DNA from: Gammaproteobacteria bacterium
GTDB lineage: Bacteria > Pseudomonadota > Gammaproteobacteria > Steroidobacterales > Steroidobacteraceae
DNA length: 33,607 nucleotides
Reading direction: 5' to 3'
Assembly: GCA_947469285.1 (NCBI GenBank)
Contig: CANIOW010000030.1
Coordinates: 1 to 33,607 of the forward strand
Shown: positions 16,163 to 24,904 of the stretch, piece after piece
How positions within the stretch are numbered: position 1 is the first letter of the stretch
Layout: each line of letters starts with the position of its first letter
Translations under genes and position numbers: made by a program
Notes under the pieces: model-generated
The model's database searches: none
Told to the model about the DNA's origin: nothing
The model's input: the letters and a program-made list of their open reading frames with translations, nothing else

Positions 16163-17547
16163 AGTCCTTCCTCCGCCAGTTGCAGCGCACGCCGCAAAGC
16201 CGCGCTTTTCGCCAACACTTCTGCATGCTCAGCCTCCGGGTCACTGTCCGCGACAATCCCGGCACCGGCCTGGTAGGTGTATTCATCCCCTTGGAAGACG
16301 AGGGTGCGGATAGTGATTGCCTGGTCCATGTCACCTCCGGCGCCAAAGTAACCCACGGTACCGCCATAGAGCCCGCGCCGTACCGGCTCGAGCTGATCGA
16401 TAATCTCCATCGCCTTCACCTTCGGTGCGCCTACGAGCGTGCCTGCCGGGAAGGTCGCCGCAAACAAGTCAAACGCATCCTTGTCGGGCGCCAGTTGGCC
16501 GTTCACGCCGCTGACAATATGCATCACGTGGCTGTAACGTTCGATAACACGGTACGGATCCACGCCCACCGTGCCCGCCGCCGCGACCCGACCCAGGTCA
16601 TTGCGCGCCAGATCCACCAGCATCACGTGCTCGGCGTTTTCTTTGCTGTCGGCCAGCAACCCAGTGGCCAGCTCGAGGTCGGCAGCGGCGGTGCTGCCAC
16701 GCGGCCGCGTGCCGGCGATAGGACGCAGCTGCGCGCGTCGTCCCTGCAGCTTGACCAGTGCTTCAGGCGAAGACCCCACCACCTGCAAGCCGGCGATATC
16801 CAGAAAGAACATATACGGCGAAGGGTTGATCAGGCGCAAGGCACGATAGGTTTCAAACGGGTCTAGCTGACAACGCCCACCGAAGCGCACGGCGAGCACC
16901 AGCTGGTAGACATCCCCCGCTGCAATCCGTTCTTTGACGGCGCCCACGCCGCCCAAAAAGGCTGCATGCGACAAGCTGGCCGTGGCGGGACTGACCTTCG
17001 CCGGCAGCCGCGTGGCTGGCAGCCCGCCACGCAGCGCTTGAATAATTTCCTTGCGCAGCGCTTGTCGTTCCGCTTCCGTCCCCGCATGCAGCAAAGCCAT
17101 GCCGCGCGTCACATGGTCGAACACCAAGAACGATTGCGGGGCCACCCAACAACCCTCGGGCACGGTCATCGGGTCGCTGCGCGTGGGCAGCCGTTCAAAG
17201 CGCCGCACCAGATCGTAAGCGGAAAAGCCCACCAGCCCCCCCGCCAAGGGCACGCCGGGCACTTCGGGCAGCGGTCGCGGCGCCTGACTAAGCGCCGCGC
17301 GCAGGGCATCCAACAAGGCTGCTTTGGTGGCCGGTGCCGGCCGGGTCACGCCGTCGACCGTCAGGCCACGCGCATCCAAACGCACCTCGAGGCAGTCACC
17401 AAAACCAATAAAGGAGTAGCGGGCCAGACGTTCGCCGCCCTCCACACTCTCCAGCAGGAACCGCGGGCGAAACGAGCGCAGCTTCAGGTACGCCGACACC
17501 GGGGTGTCGAGGTCGGCGGTAATGTCAAAGGCAGTGCTGGTCATCAT
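16159..17547 (-). CDS. trpE: Anthranilate synthase component I
   Basis: Chorismate-using subunit of anthranilate synthase, about 462 residues. The N-terminal LLES motif ([17 protein letters not shown]) is the feedback tryptophan-binding element and separates TrpE from PabB. The C-terminal chorismate-binding domain has PIAGTRPRG, the region with [19 protein letters not shown], and [13 protein letters not shown]. The start at 17547 (MMTST) follows GAGGAG by 6 nt; the frame remains open to 17601, through the attenuator, but that part is not protein-like. It is the first structural gene of the operon and is controlled by the leader at 17586-17771. Confidence 0.96.
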   Translation of the reverse strand: MMTSTAFDITADLDTPVSAYLKLRSFRPRFLLESVEGGERLARYSFIGFGDCLEVRLDARGLTVDGVTRPAPATKAALLDALRAALSQAPRPLPEVPGVPLAGGLVGFSAYDLVRRFERLPTRSDPMTVPEGCWVAPQSFLVFDHVTRGMALLHAGTEAERQALRKEIIQALRGGLPATRLPAKVSPATASLSHAAFLGGVGAVKERIAAGDVYQLVLAVRFGGRCQLDPFETYRALRLINPSPYMFFLDIAGLQVVGSSPEALVKLQGRRAQLRPIAGTRPRGSTAAADLELATGLLADSKENAEHVMLVDLARNDLGRVAAAGTVGVDPYRVIERYSHVMHIVSGVNGQLAPDKDAFDLFAATFPAGTLVGAPKVKAMEIIDQLEPVRRGLYGGTVGYFGAGGDMDQAITIRTLVFQGDEYTYQAGAGIVADSDPEAEHAEVLAKSAALRRALQLAEEGL

Positions 17548-17585
17548 GGGCTCCTCGGCGGGTCCTGGCGGCACCGGGGGAGCGG

Positions 17586-17624
17586 ACAACAAAAAACCCA
17601 CCCCCGGATTGGCGGAGATGGGTT
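17586..17624 (-). terminator. trp attenuator (intrinsic terminator, segments 3:4)
   Basis: On the minus strand AACCCATCTCC (17624-17614) pairs with GGGGGTGGGTT (17605-17595), an 11-bp stem with two G-T wobbles. A run of T residues and a T-rich tail follow at 17594-17586. It ends about 40 nt before the trpE ATG. This is the terminator that ends transcription when tryptophan is plentiful. Confidence 0.9.
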
Positions 17625-17680
17625 CCGGTGTTCGGTAACGGTGACGTTACGCGGCGCCGGCTGCCCACTCCGTGAGAGGG
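17614..17680 (-). promoter_or_regulatory. trp antiterminator / pause elements (segments 1, 2, 3)
   Basis: Segment 2, GGAGTGGG (17671-17664), can pair with CCCATCTCC of segment 3 with one bulged base, which would break the terminator. The same segment 2 can instead pair with CCCTCTC (segment 1, 17680-17674), giving the 1:2 hairpin with a 3-base loop. Segment 1 begins directly after the three consecutive Trp codons. A ribosome stalled there would mask segment 1 and free segment 2, the standard attenuation logic. A further perfect hairpin (GTAACG/CGTTAC, 17649-17634) overlaps the leader stop codon. Pairings were found by eye; energies were not calculated. Confidence 0.75.
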
Positions 17681-17736
17681 CGCCACCACCAACGGCCGGC
17701 CACAGCGGTGGCGGCGATATCGTGCTGCGTAAACAT
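17647..17736 (-). CDS. trpL: trp operon leader peptide, 29 residues
   Basis: Short reading frame upstream of trpE encoding a 29-residue peptide with Trp at positions 16, 17, 18 and 24. Its stop codon (TAA at 17649-17647) lies before the attenuator. It senses charged tRNA-Trp through ribosome stalling. There is no Shine-Dalgarno. The predicted promoter places the transcription start at or next to the A of the ATG, so the leader is probably translated from a leaderless mRNA, as reported for trpL of Sinorhizobium meliloti. The Trp content and position relative to the hairpins make a chance frame very unlikely. Confidence 0.9.
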   Translation of the reverse strand: MFTQHDIAATAVAGRWWWRPLTEWAAGAA

Positions 17737-17742
17737 GCGCAG

Positions 17743-17771
17743 AGTATGGCGGCGAGCGGCAGGCCGGTCAA
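17743..17771 (-). promoter_or_regulatory. trp operon promoter
   Basis: On the minus strand TTGACC (17771-17766) and CATACT (17748-17743) are separated by 17 nt, a good sigma-70-type pair. The expected start is about 7 nt after the -10 element, at 17736, which is the first base of trpL. No TrpR-like operator was recognised, so attenuation may be the main control. Confidence 0.75.
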
Positions 17772-17826
17772 GGTGGCGGCAGGTCACGGGCTGCGCCACT
17801 GACGCTAATCAGGGTAAAGTTTCCCC

Positions 17827-19692
17827 ATGCGTCGCAACCCTCCCCGCCATCCTCCCGCCGCCCCAGGCGCCCCCAAACCTTCCGCGCTGAAAAAAGGGCT
17901 GACCGAGGTCTTCGCCCACATGGGCGAGGCCTTGCGCCTGGTCTGGGGCACCCATCGCGGACTGACCCTGGCCTTGGGCGCGCTTTCGGTAGTGGCCGGC
18001 CTATTGCCCGCCGGCATCGCTTGGGTGGGGGCGCAGATTGTCGACAGCGTGGTTGGTGCGATGGCTGCCTATCCACAGCAGGGCCGGGCCGTGTTTCAGC
18101 CAGTGCTCGAATGGGTGGCGCTGGAAGCCGCCTTGATGGCCGCGCTGGCCGCCACCAGCCGCACGCTCGCCACCTGCCAGTCGCTGTTGCGGGCGCTGCT
18201 GGGTCAGCGCGTGAATGTGATGATCTTGGAGAAGGCGTTAACGCTGTCGCTGGCACAGTTCGAGGACAGTGCTTTCTACGATCGCCTGACGCGCGCCCGC
18301 CGCGAGGCGTCGTCGCGACCCCTGTCCATGGTGATGCGCACCTTCGGGCTGGCCCGCGACACCGTGCAACTGGTCAGCTTCGGTGGCCTGCTGTGGCAGT
18401 TCTCGCCCTGGGCAATGGCCGTGCTGTTCATCGCCGGCGTGCCTGCGTTCGTCGCTGAGACGAAATTCAGCGGCGACGCCTTCCGTCTGTTTCGCTGGCG
18501 TTCACCTGAAGCACGCATGCAGATGTACCTAGAGTCGGTGCTGGCACGCGAAGACCATGCCAAGGAAGTGCAACTGTACGGGCTCGGCGAATTGTTCCTC
18601 GGCCGCTATCGCGAGATTTTCCACAAACTCTATGCCGCGGACCGCGCACTGACTTTACGCCGTGATGGCTGGGGCCTTGGGCTGGGCTTGCTGGGCACGG
18701 CGGCGCTCTATGGTGCCTATGGCTGGGTGGCTGTCAGCACCATCATCGGACGACTCACGCTGGGCCAAATGACCCTCTATGTGCTGTTGTTCCGCCAAGG
18801 TCAGGCGGCTCTCAGCGGTGTGCTCTCGGCCATCGGTGGTCTCTATGAAGACAACCTCTACCTGTCAACGCTGACGGAATACTTGGCGCAGCCCACACCA
18901 GCGCGCGGCGGCGCAGCCACCGTCGGTCCAGATCCCAGCGACGGCGTGCGCTTTGAGAATGTCAGCTTCAGCTACCCCGGCGCCAACGAACCGGCGCTGC
19001 AGAATTTGACGCTGCATATTCGCCCCGGCCAGGCACTGGCCATCGTCGGTGAAAACGGCAGTGGTAAAACCACGCTCATCAAGCTGCTCACGCGGCTCTA
19101 CGTTCCCAGCAGTGGCCGCATCCTGCTGGATGGCCTGGACTTGCAGCAGTGGAATGAACGGCGTCTGCGCGAACGTATTGGCGTCATTTTTCAGGACTTT
19201 GCGCGCTATCAGCTGCCGGTGGGAGAAAACGTCGGCGTGGGCGATGTGAATGCCTTCGCGGATGAGCCGCGCTGGCGCGAAGCCGCCGCTGCGGGTCTTG
19301 CCTTGCCGTTCATCGAAGAGCTGCCACAGAAATTTCACACCCGGCTTGGCAAGTGGTTCGACGATGGCCGTGAACTGTCGGGCGGGCAGTGGCAGAAAAT
19401 CGCCCTGTCGCGCGCCTTCATGCGCACCGGCGCCGACATCGTGGTGCTCGACGAACCCACGGCGGCCATGGATGCCGGTGCAGAAGCGGAGGTGTTTGCA
19501 CACTTTAGAGAACTGACGGCCGGGCGGATTGCCGTGCTCATCTCCCACCGTTTCAGCACCGTGCGCATGGCCGACCAAATTGCGGTGCTTGAACACGGAC
19601 GGCTGCAGGAGCTGGGCAGCCACGCCGAGCTGTTAGCGAAAGACGGCCGCTATGCCGCCTTGTTTAAATTGCAGGCCCGCGGCTACACCTGA
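17827..19692 (+). CDS. ABC exporter half-transporter (fused permease and ATPase)
   Basis: A 621-residue protein with an N-terminal membrane domain of several helices (for example LALGALSVVAGLLPAGIAWV and LGLGLLGTAALYGAYGWVAV) and a C-terminal nucleotide-binding domain. Walker A GENGSGKTT is at about 408-416, the signature LSGGQ at about 517-521, Walker B IVVLDEP at about 537-543, the D-loop follows, and the H-loop is ISHRFS. It probably works as a homodimer in the inner membrane; the substrate cannot be deduced. The signature continues WQKIALSRA, as seen in lipid or peptide exporters. The ATG at 17827 has no Shine-Dalgarno, and TAAAGT ends 6 nt upstream. It is divergent from the trp operon. 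Confidence 0.88.
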   Translation: MRRNPPRHPPAAPGAPKPSALKKGLTEVFAHMGEALRLVWGTHRGLTLALGALSVVAGLLPAGIAWVGAQIVDSVVGAMAAYPQQGRAVFQPVLEWVALEAALMAALAATSRTLATCQSLLRALLGQRVNVMILEKALTLSLAQFEDSAFYDRLTRARREASSRPLSMVMRTFGLARDTVQLVSFGGLLWQFSPWAMAVLFIAGVPAFVAETKFSGDAFRLFRWRSPEARMQMYLESVLAREDHAKEVQLYGLGELFLGRYREIFHKLYAADRALTLRRDGWGLGLGLLGTAALYGAYGWVAVSTIIGRLTLGQMTLYVLLFRQGQAALSGVLSAIGGLYEDNLYLSTLTEYLAQPTPARGGAATVGPDPSDGVRFENVSFSYPGANEPALQNLTLHIRPGQALAIVGENGSGKTTLIKLLTRLYVPSSGRILLDGLDLQQWNERRLRERIGVIFQDFARYQLPVGENVGVGDVNAFADEPRWREAAAAGLALPFIEELPQKFHTRLGKWFDDGRELSGGQWQKIALSRAFMRTGADIVVLDEPTAAMDAGAEAEVFAHFRELTAGRIAVLISHRFSTVRMADQIAVLEHGRLQELGSHAELLAKDGRYAALFKLQARGYT

Positions 19693-19730
19693 GGCGCGCC
19701 GCAGGCAGCGTGCGAGTCGCGCCACTATTG

Positions 19731-19750
19731 ACTTGTTACTGACAAGCAAG
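19731..19750 (+). promoter_or_regulatory. Putative TetR-type operator, site A (upstream of the PQQ protein)
   Basis: ACTTGTTACTGACAAGCAAG lies 31 bp before the start of the PQQ-type dehydrogenase. It contains an inverted repeat CTTGT-N5-ACAAG. It matches the site in front of the tetR gene (28127-28146) at 15 of 20 positions without gaps. A CTGACA element overlaps it and could act as a -35. Binding by the TetR protein encoded at 27385-28110 is inferred. Confidence 0.6.
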
Positions 19751-19781
19751 CACCCTCAAGTTATCTACCGAGGAGCTGTTC

Positions 19782-21824
19782 ATGCGGGTTATTCACCGGC
19801 CATTTCTCAGCCTGACGCTGCTGGCATTCAGCGCACTGCTGGCCACCGCGGCCAAGGCCGACGCTCCCGCGGCTGGCAATGCGGCCTATCAAAGCTACTG
19901 CGCGGAATGCCACCATGCCAGCCTGGTGGGTGGTGCTCATGGTGCCGCCTTGGTCAGCGAGCGGTTCCGCACCCGCTGGGGCAGCGGCGGTGTGCCGCCC
20001 TTGGCCACCTTCATCCGCAGCATGATGGCCATGAACCTGCCGGCTGGTGCGCCGCCCTCCGTCGTCAACAGCATCGCCGCCTTCGTGCTGCGCAGCAACG
20101 GCCTGACGGTGAGCGAACCGGAAGCCGATGAAAACAGCTGGCAGGGGGCGGCCGGTATCATGGAGGCCGCCCAACGTGCTGGCGGCTGGGTGAACCGCGA
20201 AACGCCGCCGGTGTCACCGGTCACCGATGCACTGCTGCAAAACCCACCCGCCGCGGACTGGCTGCAATGGCGCCGCACAGAAGATGGGCAGGGCTTTAGC
20301 CCGCTGTCGAACATCAATACCCACTCAGTGCGTCGCCTGCGGCTCGCCTGGGCGCTGACGATGAAAGACGGCAGCAATCAGCCCACGCCGCTCATCCATG
20401 ACGGCGTCATGTACCTCACCCATCCGGGCAATGTGGTGCAGGCACTCGACGCCGCCAGCGGCAGTCTGCTGTGGGAGTATGCCTATCCGCACCCTGAAGA
20501 TTCCCGCACGCTCGGTGGCCCCACCCGCAATATCGCGCTGTATCAAGACAAAGTGTTTCTGGCCACTTACGACGCCGCCATTGTGGCGCTGGAGGCACGC
20601 ACCGGAAAGCTACTGTGGCGCGCAGTGCAGGCGGACTACCATCAAGGCTACACGCACACCGCCGGGCCATTCATCGCCGGCGGCGTCGTGGTGAGCGGCA
20701 TCAACGGCTGCGAACGCTACAAGAAATCTGGCTGCTTTATCACCGGCCACGACCCGAACACCGGCAAAGAACTGTGGCGCACCTCCACCATCGCGCTCCC
20801 GGGCGACCCCAATGATGCCAGCTGGGCAGGCCAGCCCCTTGAGCTGCGCGGCGGTGGCGACAACTGGATTGCTGGTAGCTATGACCCGCAGCTGAACCTG
20901 TATTACTTCGGTACCGCGCAGGCGAAGCCTTGGGTGGCGGCCAGCCGCGGCATGACGGCGGCGGACGCCGCGCTCTACACCAATTCGACACTGGCACTCG
21001 ACCCGCGCACTGGCAAGCTGCAGTGGCACTTTCAGCACGTGCCGGGTGAAACACTGGACATGGAAACCGGCTTCGAACGCGTGCTGGTAGATATCGGGCC
21101 GGACAAATTCGTGCTCACCGCCGGCAAGGATGGCCTGTTGTGGAAACTCGACCGGCATAACGGCAAGTTTGTCGCCGTCACCGAAACGCTGTATCAGAAT
21201 GTCTTCAAGTCCATCGACCATGCCACCGGTCGCGTGGAATACCGCGATGACATCATGCAGGCAAAGCTGGGTGACCAGGTGTCGGTGTGCCCGAGCATCT
21301 ATGGCGGCCATAACTGGCAGGCCAGTGCCTATGACCCGGCCAGCCACTTACTGTTGTTGCCGTTGCACCAATTGTGCGTCGACATGACCGGCCGTGCCGT
21401 GGAGCGCAAGGAAGGCGGCGGCGGTTACGGCGGTGAATCCACCATCCACCCCATGCCCGGAACCGACGGCATGCTGGGCCGTCTGAGTGCCATCGATGTC
21501 ACTACCTTAAAGCCGCGCTGGTCCCACACGCAGCGCGCCATGTTCATGACCTCCGCACTCACCACGGGTGGCGGCCTGGCGTTCATCGGTGACCTGGACC
21601 GTTACTTCAAGGCCTTCAACGTGAAGACTGGCAAGGTGGTCTGGCAAACGCGCCTCGGTTCAGCGCCGCACGGCTACCCGGTCACCTACGCGGTCGATGG
21701 CAAGCAGTATGTCGCCGTGGCCACGGGCATGGGCGTGTTCAAGCTGATGACCGCGCAGCAAAGCCCGGACATCTACCAGCCGAGCGGCGGCAACATGCTG
21801 TACGTGTTTGAGCTGGCCGACTAG
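19782..21824 (+). CDS. Exported cytochrome c / PQQ-type beta-propeller dehydrogenase
   Basis: Exported protein of 680 residues. A signal peptide (hydrophobic LTLLAFSALLATAA, cut near AKA) is followed by a small cytochrome c domain with haem motif C40-A-E-C43-H44 and a likely Met ligand in the 83-90 region. From about residue 155 it is an eight-bladed quinoprotein propeller with W-motif repeats (ALDAASGSLLWEY, ALEARTGKLLWRA, ALDPRTGKLQWHF, AFNVKTGKVVWQT). It should oxidise an alcohol or similar substrate in the periplasm and pass electrons through its own haem. The haem domain is N-terminal, the reverse of classic quinohaemoprotein alcohol dehydrogenases. The adjacent Cys-Cys pair of methanol/ethanol dehydrogenases is absent. 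A GAGGAG ribosome site precedes the ATG. Confidence 0.85.
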   Translation: MRVIHRPFLSLTLLAFSALLATAAKADAPAAGNAAYQSYCAECHHASLVGGAHGAALVSERFRTRWGSGGVPPLATFIRSMMAMNLPAGAPPSVVNSIAAFVLRSNGLTVSEPEADENSWQGAAGIMEAAQRAGGWVNRETPPVSPVTDALLQNPPAADWLQWRRTEDGQGFSPLSNINTHSVRRLRLAWALTMKDGSNQPTPLIHDGVMYLTHPGNVVQALDAASGSLLWEYAYPHPEDSRTLGGPTRNIALYQDKVFLATYDAAIVALEARTGKLLWRAVQADYHQGYTHTAGPFIAGGVVVSGINGCERYKKSGCFITGHDPNTGKELWRTSTIALPGDPNDASWAGQPLELRGGGDNWIAGSYDPQLNLYYFGTAQAKPWVAASRGMTAADAALYTNSTLALDPRTGKLQWHFQHVPGETLDMETGFERVLVDIGPDKFVLTAGKDGLLWKLDRHNGKFVAVTETLYQNVFKSIDHATGRVEYRDDIMQAKLGDQVSVCPSIYGGHNWQASAYDPASHLLLLPLHQLCVDMTGRAVERKEGGGGYGGESTIHPMPGTDGMLGRLSAIDVTTLKPRWSHTQRAMFMTSALTTGGGLAFIGDLDRYFKAFNVKTGKVVWQTRLGSAPHGYPVTYAVDGKQYVAVATGMGVFKLMTAQQSPDIYQPSGGNMLYVFELAD

Positions 21825-21837
21825 CGAGCCGGCCAGC
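21812..21837. terminator. Hairpin between convergent genes, weak terminator candidate
   Basis: GCTGGCCG (21812-21819) and CGGCCAGC (21830-21837) form an 8-bp perfect inverted repeat with a 10-nt loop that holds the stop codon of the PQQ gene. No T-tract follows on either strand. It sits in the 30-bp gap between convergent genes and may help end both transcripts. Confidence 0.35.
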
Positions 21838-21854
21838 AGTTACCCGGTGGTCGG

Positions 21855-22505
21855 TCAGGGACCGACAAGACGGATGCCGGCGCCGTCTTCGACACCGTAG
21901 TGTTTATTGATAAAAATCAGCACCGAGGTGAGCGCCTCGGCCGCGGCAGAGTTGGCCAAAGCGCCGGCATGAAAGCCGCGCATACCCGCCGCTGCTGCCA
22001 GCTCGACCACCTGCTGGCGCTCTTCTTTCTTGTCGCCGAACACCAGCACATCACAGTCGCCGCCAGCGCCCTTGGCAATCTTGTGCGCCGCCACGTTGTG
22101 AAAGGCCGAGACCACCGCCACACCCTCGCCCAAGAACTGCTGCGCCCGCAACGCCGCAGCACCCTCAGGCGGCAGCTGCACGCGCATGACTTTCGGCGGC
22201 ACCAGCGGCACGGTGGTGTCCACCACCAGCTTACCGAGCACGTGGGGACGAATGGCGTTGCAGACCTCCTCTTGTGAGGCAAAGGGCACGGCCATCACCA
22301 CTAGCGATGCCGCCGCCGCCGCCTCGGCATAGCTGGCGCCGCTGACCCGACCACCGGTGGCCGCAGCCATCGCCGTGGCCGCTGCCGCGGCGCGGGCCGC
22401 ATCGCGTGAGCCCAGCACCACTTCCATGCCGGCCTTGGCCCAACAAGCCGCCAGCGCACCACCCAGTTTTCCGGTGCCGCCAATTACTGCTACTACCATC
22501 GTCAT
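21855..22505 (-). CDS. fno: F420H2:NADP oxidoreductase (NADPH-dependent F420 reductase)
   Basis: A 216-residue Rossmann protein of the Fno/NpdG family that transfers hydride between NADPH and coenzyme F420. The dinucleotide loop GGTGKLGGALA is followed by LGSRD, which fits NADP(H) preference. AVPFASQEEV and the VVSAFHNVAAHKI block are typical of the family. The ATG at 22505 overlaps the fbiC stop by 4 nt; a second ATG two codons later is possible. Its place in the F420 operon supports the call and suggests it supplies F420H2 to a local enzyme. It is the last gene of cofC-fbiC-fno. Confidence 0.88.
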   Translation of the reverse strand: MTMVVAVIGGTGKLGGALAACWAKAGMEVVLGSRDAARAAAAATAMAAATGGRVSGASYAEAAAAASLVVMAVPFASQEEVCNAIRPHVLGKLVVDTTVPLVPPKVMRVQLPPEGAAALRAQQFLGEGVAVVSAFHNVAAHKIAKGAGGDCDVLVFGDKKEERQQVVELAAAAGMRGFHAGALANSAAAEALTSVLIFINKHYGVEDGAGIRLVGP

Positions 22506-24904
22506 GCTGCGGTTCCTGCCTTGTGTAGAGATGACCACTCGCTAACTGCGGCGGTCGAAGATTCAACGGGATGATACAGCGTGCTGCGCTGCCAGTAGCG
22601 GCGGCCCAGCGAGTGCGCGAGATCGGCGAAGGCCGTTGGCGTGACCCCCTGGCCATGAGCACCACCTGCAGAACGGGTGATGGACTCGTCCATGAGCGTG
22701 CCGCCCATATCGTCGGCGCCCGCTTGCAGGCACAGGCCTAAGCCTTCAAGCCCCAGCTTGACCCATGAGGCCTGAATATGCTCAATGGCACCCTGCAGCA
22801 CCAGACGCGCAATGGCATGCATGGCCACTGCCTCACGCAGCGTGGGTCCGCAGCGAGTGCGGCCTTTGCGGCCCAGCGGCGCTTCCATGTGCACGAACGG
22901 CAAGGGCACAAATTCCGTGAAGCCACCCGTCTGCAGTTGCAGTTCGCGCAGATGCAGCAAATGCCGTGCCCAGTCGCGCGTCGTCTCGACATGACCAAAC
23001 ATGATGGTCGAAGTGGTCCGCAGTCCCACCCGATGCGCCGTCCCCACCACCTCCAACCATTCGGCCGTGGTCAGCTTGTCCGGACAGATGATGGCCCGCA
23101 CCTGATCGTCGAGAATTTCCGCAGCGGTCCCCGGCAGCGAGCCCAAGCCGGCCGCCTGCAGCTGGCGCAGGTAGTCTTCCAGTGACAAGCCGAGCGTGCG
23201 CGCACCGTGCATCACTTCCAACGGTGAGAAGGCATGCACATGCAGCGACGGCACCGCGGTTTTGATGGCGCGCACGATCGCTAGGTAAGTATGCCCATCG
23301 AAGGACGGATGGATGCCGCCCTGCAGACAAACTTCCGTCGCGCCGCGTTCATGGGCCTCGACAGACCGTCGCACCACTTCGTCAATCTCGAGCAGGTAAC
23401 CGGGACCGCGCAGATCGCGCGAGGAGCGCCCCTTGGAAAAAGCACAGAAGCCACAGTGGTAAGTGCAGATGTTGGTGTAATTAATGTTGCGGTTGATCAC
23501 GTGACCGACCGCCTCGCCGACGCGTTCGCGGCGAACTTCATCCGCGGCGCGCACCAGCGCCACAAACTCATCGCCCCGTGCCGCAAACAGCCGCGGAATC
23601 TCGGTTTCACTGGCCACGCCGCCCTGCCGCAGACGTTGCAGCAGCTGCCGATAGGAGGGCGCCAGCGTCGACAACGCGACCGGCGTCACCCAACGGCGAG
23701 CCGCATCGGGCAGGGCATCTCCCCGACCCGCGACCCAGCTGTCTTCGCGAACCAAACCGTGCGTATCGACGGCCTGCCGCACCCGCGTCACCAGCGCCGG
23801 GTCGACCCAGCGTTCGGCTTCGCGGGCATAGGCCGGCGCAATGGCCAGTCGCTCCACCAGGGTCTTGCCAGCGGCATGCGTGGCTACGCGCAGTGTTTCC
23901 AGCGCCGGCCAGGGCGACTCGGGGTTGACATGGTCGGGGGTGACCGGCGACACGCCACCCCAATCATTGATACCACTGCAGGCGATGGCCGCCAGCTGAG
24001 CGGAGCGCAGATTGGGGGGCGCCTGAATCGACAGACTGGACCCGAACAGCAACCGCGCCACCGCGTTGGTCCACAACTGCTCTTCCAGTGCCGCATCCGG
24101 ATGTGCGGCCATCCGGGTGTCGGTCTTGGCAACGAAGTTTTGAATGATCAGATCGTGCAAATGACCGTAGCGGTCGTGCAGCTGACGCAAGGCCAGCAGC
24201 GCTTCGATGCGCTCCACACGGGTTTCCCCAATGCCGATGAGCAAACCCGTGGTAAACGGAATGGACAGCCGACCCGCGGCCTCAATGACGGCCAGGCGAC
24301 GTGCGGGCTGTTTATCGGGCGAGCCAAAGTGCGGTCCGCCACGCTCGCACAAGCGTTCACTCGTCGACTCCAGCATCAAGCCCATCGACACCGCATGGGG
24401 TCGCAAGGCCCGCAGGTCATCTTCCGCCATCAGGCCAGGATTCAGATGCGGCAACAGCCCGGTTTCACGCACCACGGCGGCCGCACAGCGCTGCAGATAA
24501 TCGAGCGTGCTGGTGGCTCCCAGCACCGACAAGGCCTCACGTGCCACGGCGTAGCGTGCCTCGGGTCGGTCGCCCAGCGTGAACAGCGCCTCGCGACAAC
24601 CCGCGGCTTCACCGGCACGCGCGATCGCCAGTACTTCGTCTACCGACATATACGGCTGCCCGGCGGCACGCGGCACTTCGGCAAAGGTGCAGTAAGCGCA
24701 GACATCGCGGCACAAGCGGGTGAGCGGAATGAACACCTTGCGGCTATAGCTCACGCTACTGCCGTGAAAGCCTTCAGTGAGCGCTTCAGCAGTCCCCAGG
24801 AGTGCGTGTGCCGGCAAGGTCGGCAGCCAGGCAAGCGCCTCCGCGTCGCTCGGCCGAGCGCCGTTCAGGCTATCGCGCAGCCACTGCTCGTAAGACCGCT
24901 TCAT
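22502..24904 (-). CDS. fbiC: FO synthase FbiC (fused CofG and CofH radical SAM domains)
   Basis: An 800-residue fusion that makes FO, the 8-hydroxy-5-deazaflavin core of F420, from tyrosine and the flavin precursor 5-amino-6-ribitylamino-uracil. The N-terminal CofG half has the radical SAM cysteines C65-x3-C69-x2-C72 (CRDVCAYC). The C-terminal CofH half has C480-x3-C484-x2-C487 (CTYHCGFC). Both domains look intact. The start (MKRSYEQWL) overlaps the cofC stop by 4 nt; the open frame extends upstream but that is cofC sequence in another frame. Fused FbiC is typical of Actinobacteria and of bacteria that probably acquired F420 genes by transfer, whereas archaea usually have separate CofG and CofH. 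Confidence 0.95.
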   Translation of the reverse strand: MKRSYEQWLRDSLNGARPSDAEALAWLPTLPAHALLGTAEALTEGFHGSSVSYSRKVFIPLTRLCRDVCAYCTFAEVPRAAGQPYMSVDEVLAIARAGEAAGCREALFTLGDRPEARYAVAREALSVLGATSTLDYLQRCAAAVVRETGLLPHLNPGLMAEDDLRALRPHAVSMGLMLESTSERLCERGGPHFGSPDKQPARRLAVIEAAGRLSIPFTTGLLIGIGETRVERIEALLALRQLHDRYGHLHDLIIQNFVAKTDTRMAAHPDAALEEQLWTNAVARLLFGSSLSIQAPPNLRSAQLAAIACSGINDWGGVSPVTPDHVNPESPWPALETLRVATHAAGKTLVERLAIAPAYAREAERWVDPALVTRVRQAVDTHGLVREDSWVAGRGDALPDAARRWVTPVALSTLAPSYRQLLQRLRQGGVASETEIPRLFAARGDEFVALVRAADEVRRERVGEAVGHVINRNINYTNICTYHCGFCAFSKGRSSRDLRGPGYLLEIDEVVRRSVEAHERGATEVCLQGGIHPSFDGHTYLAIVRAIKTAVPSLHVHAFSPLEVMHGARTLGLSLEDYLRQLQAAGLGSLPGTAAEILDDQVRAIICPDKLTTAEWLEVVGTAHRVGLRTTSTIMFGHVETTRDWARHLLHLRELQLQTGGFTEFVPLPFVHMEAPLGRKGRTRCGPTLREAVAMHAIARLVLQGAIEHIQASWVKLGLEGLGLCLQAGADDMGGTLMDESITRSAGGAHGQGVTPTAFADLAHSLGRRYWQRSTLYHPVESSTAAVSEWSSLHKAGTAA

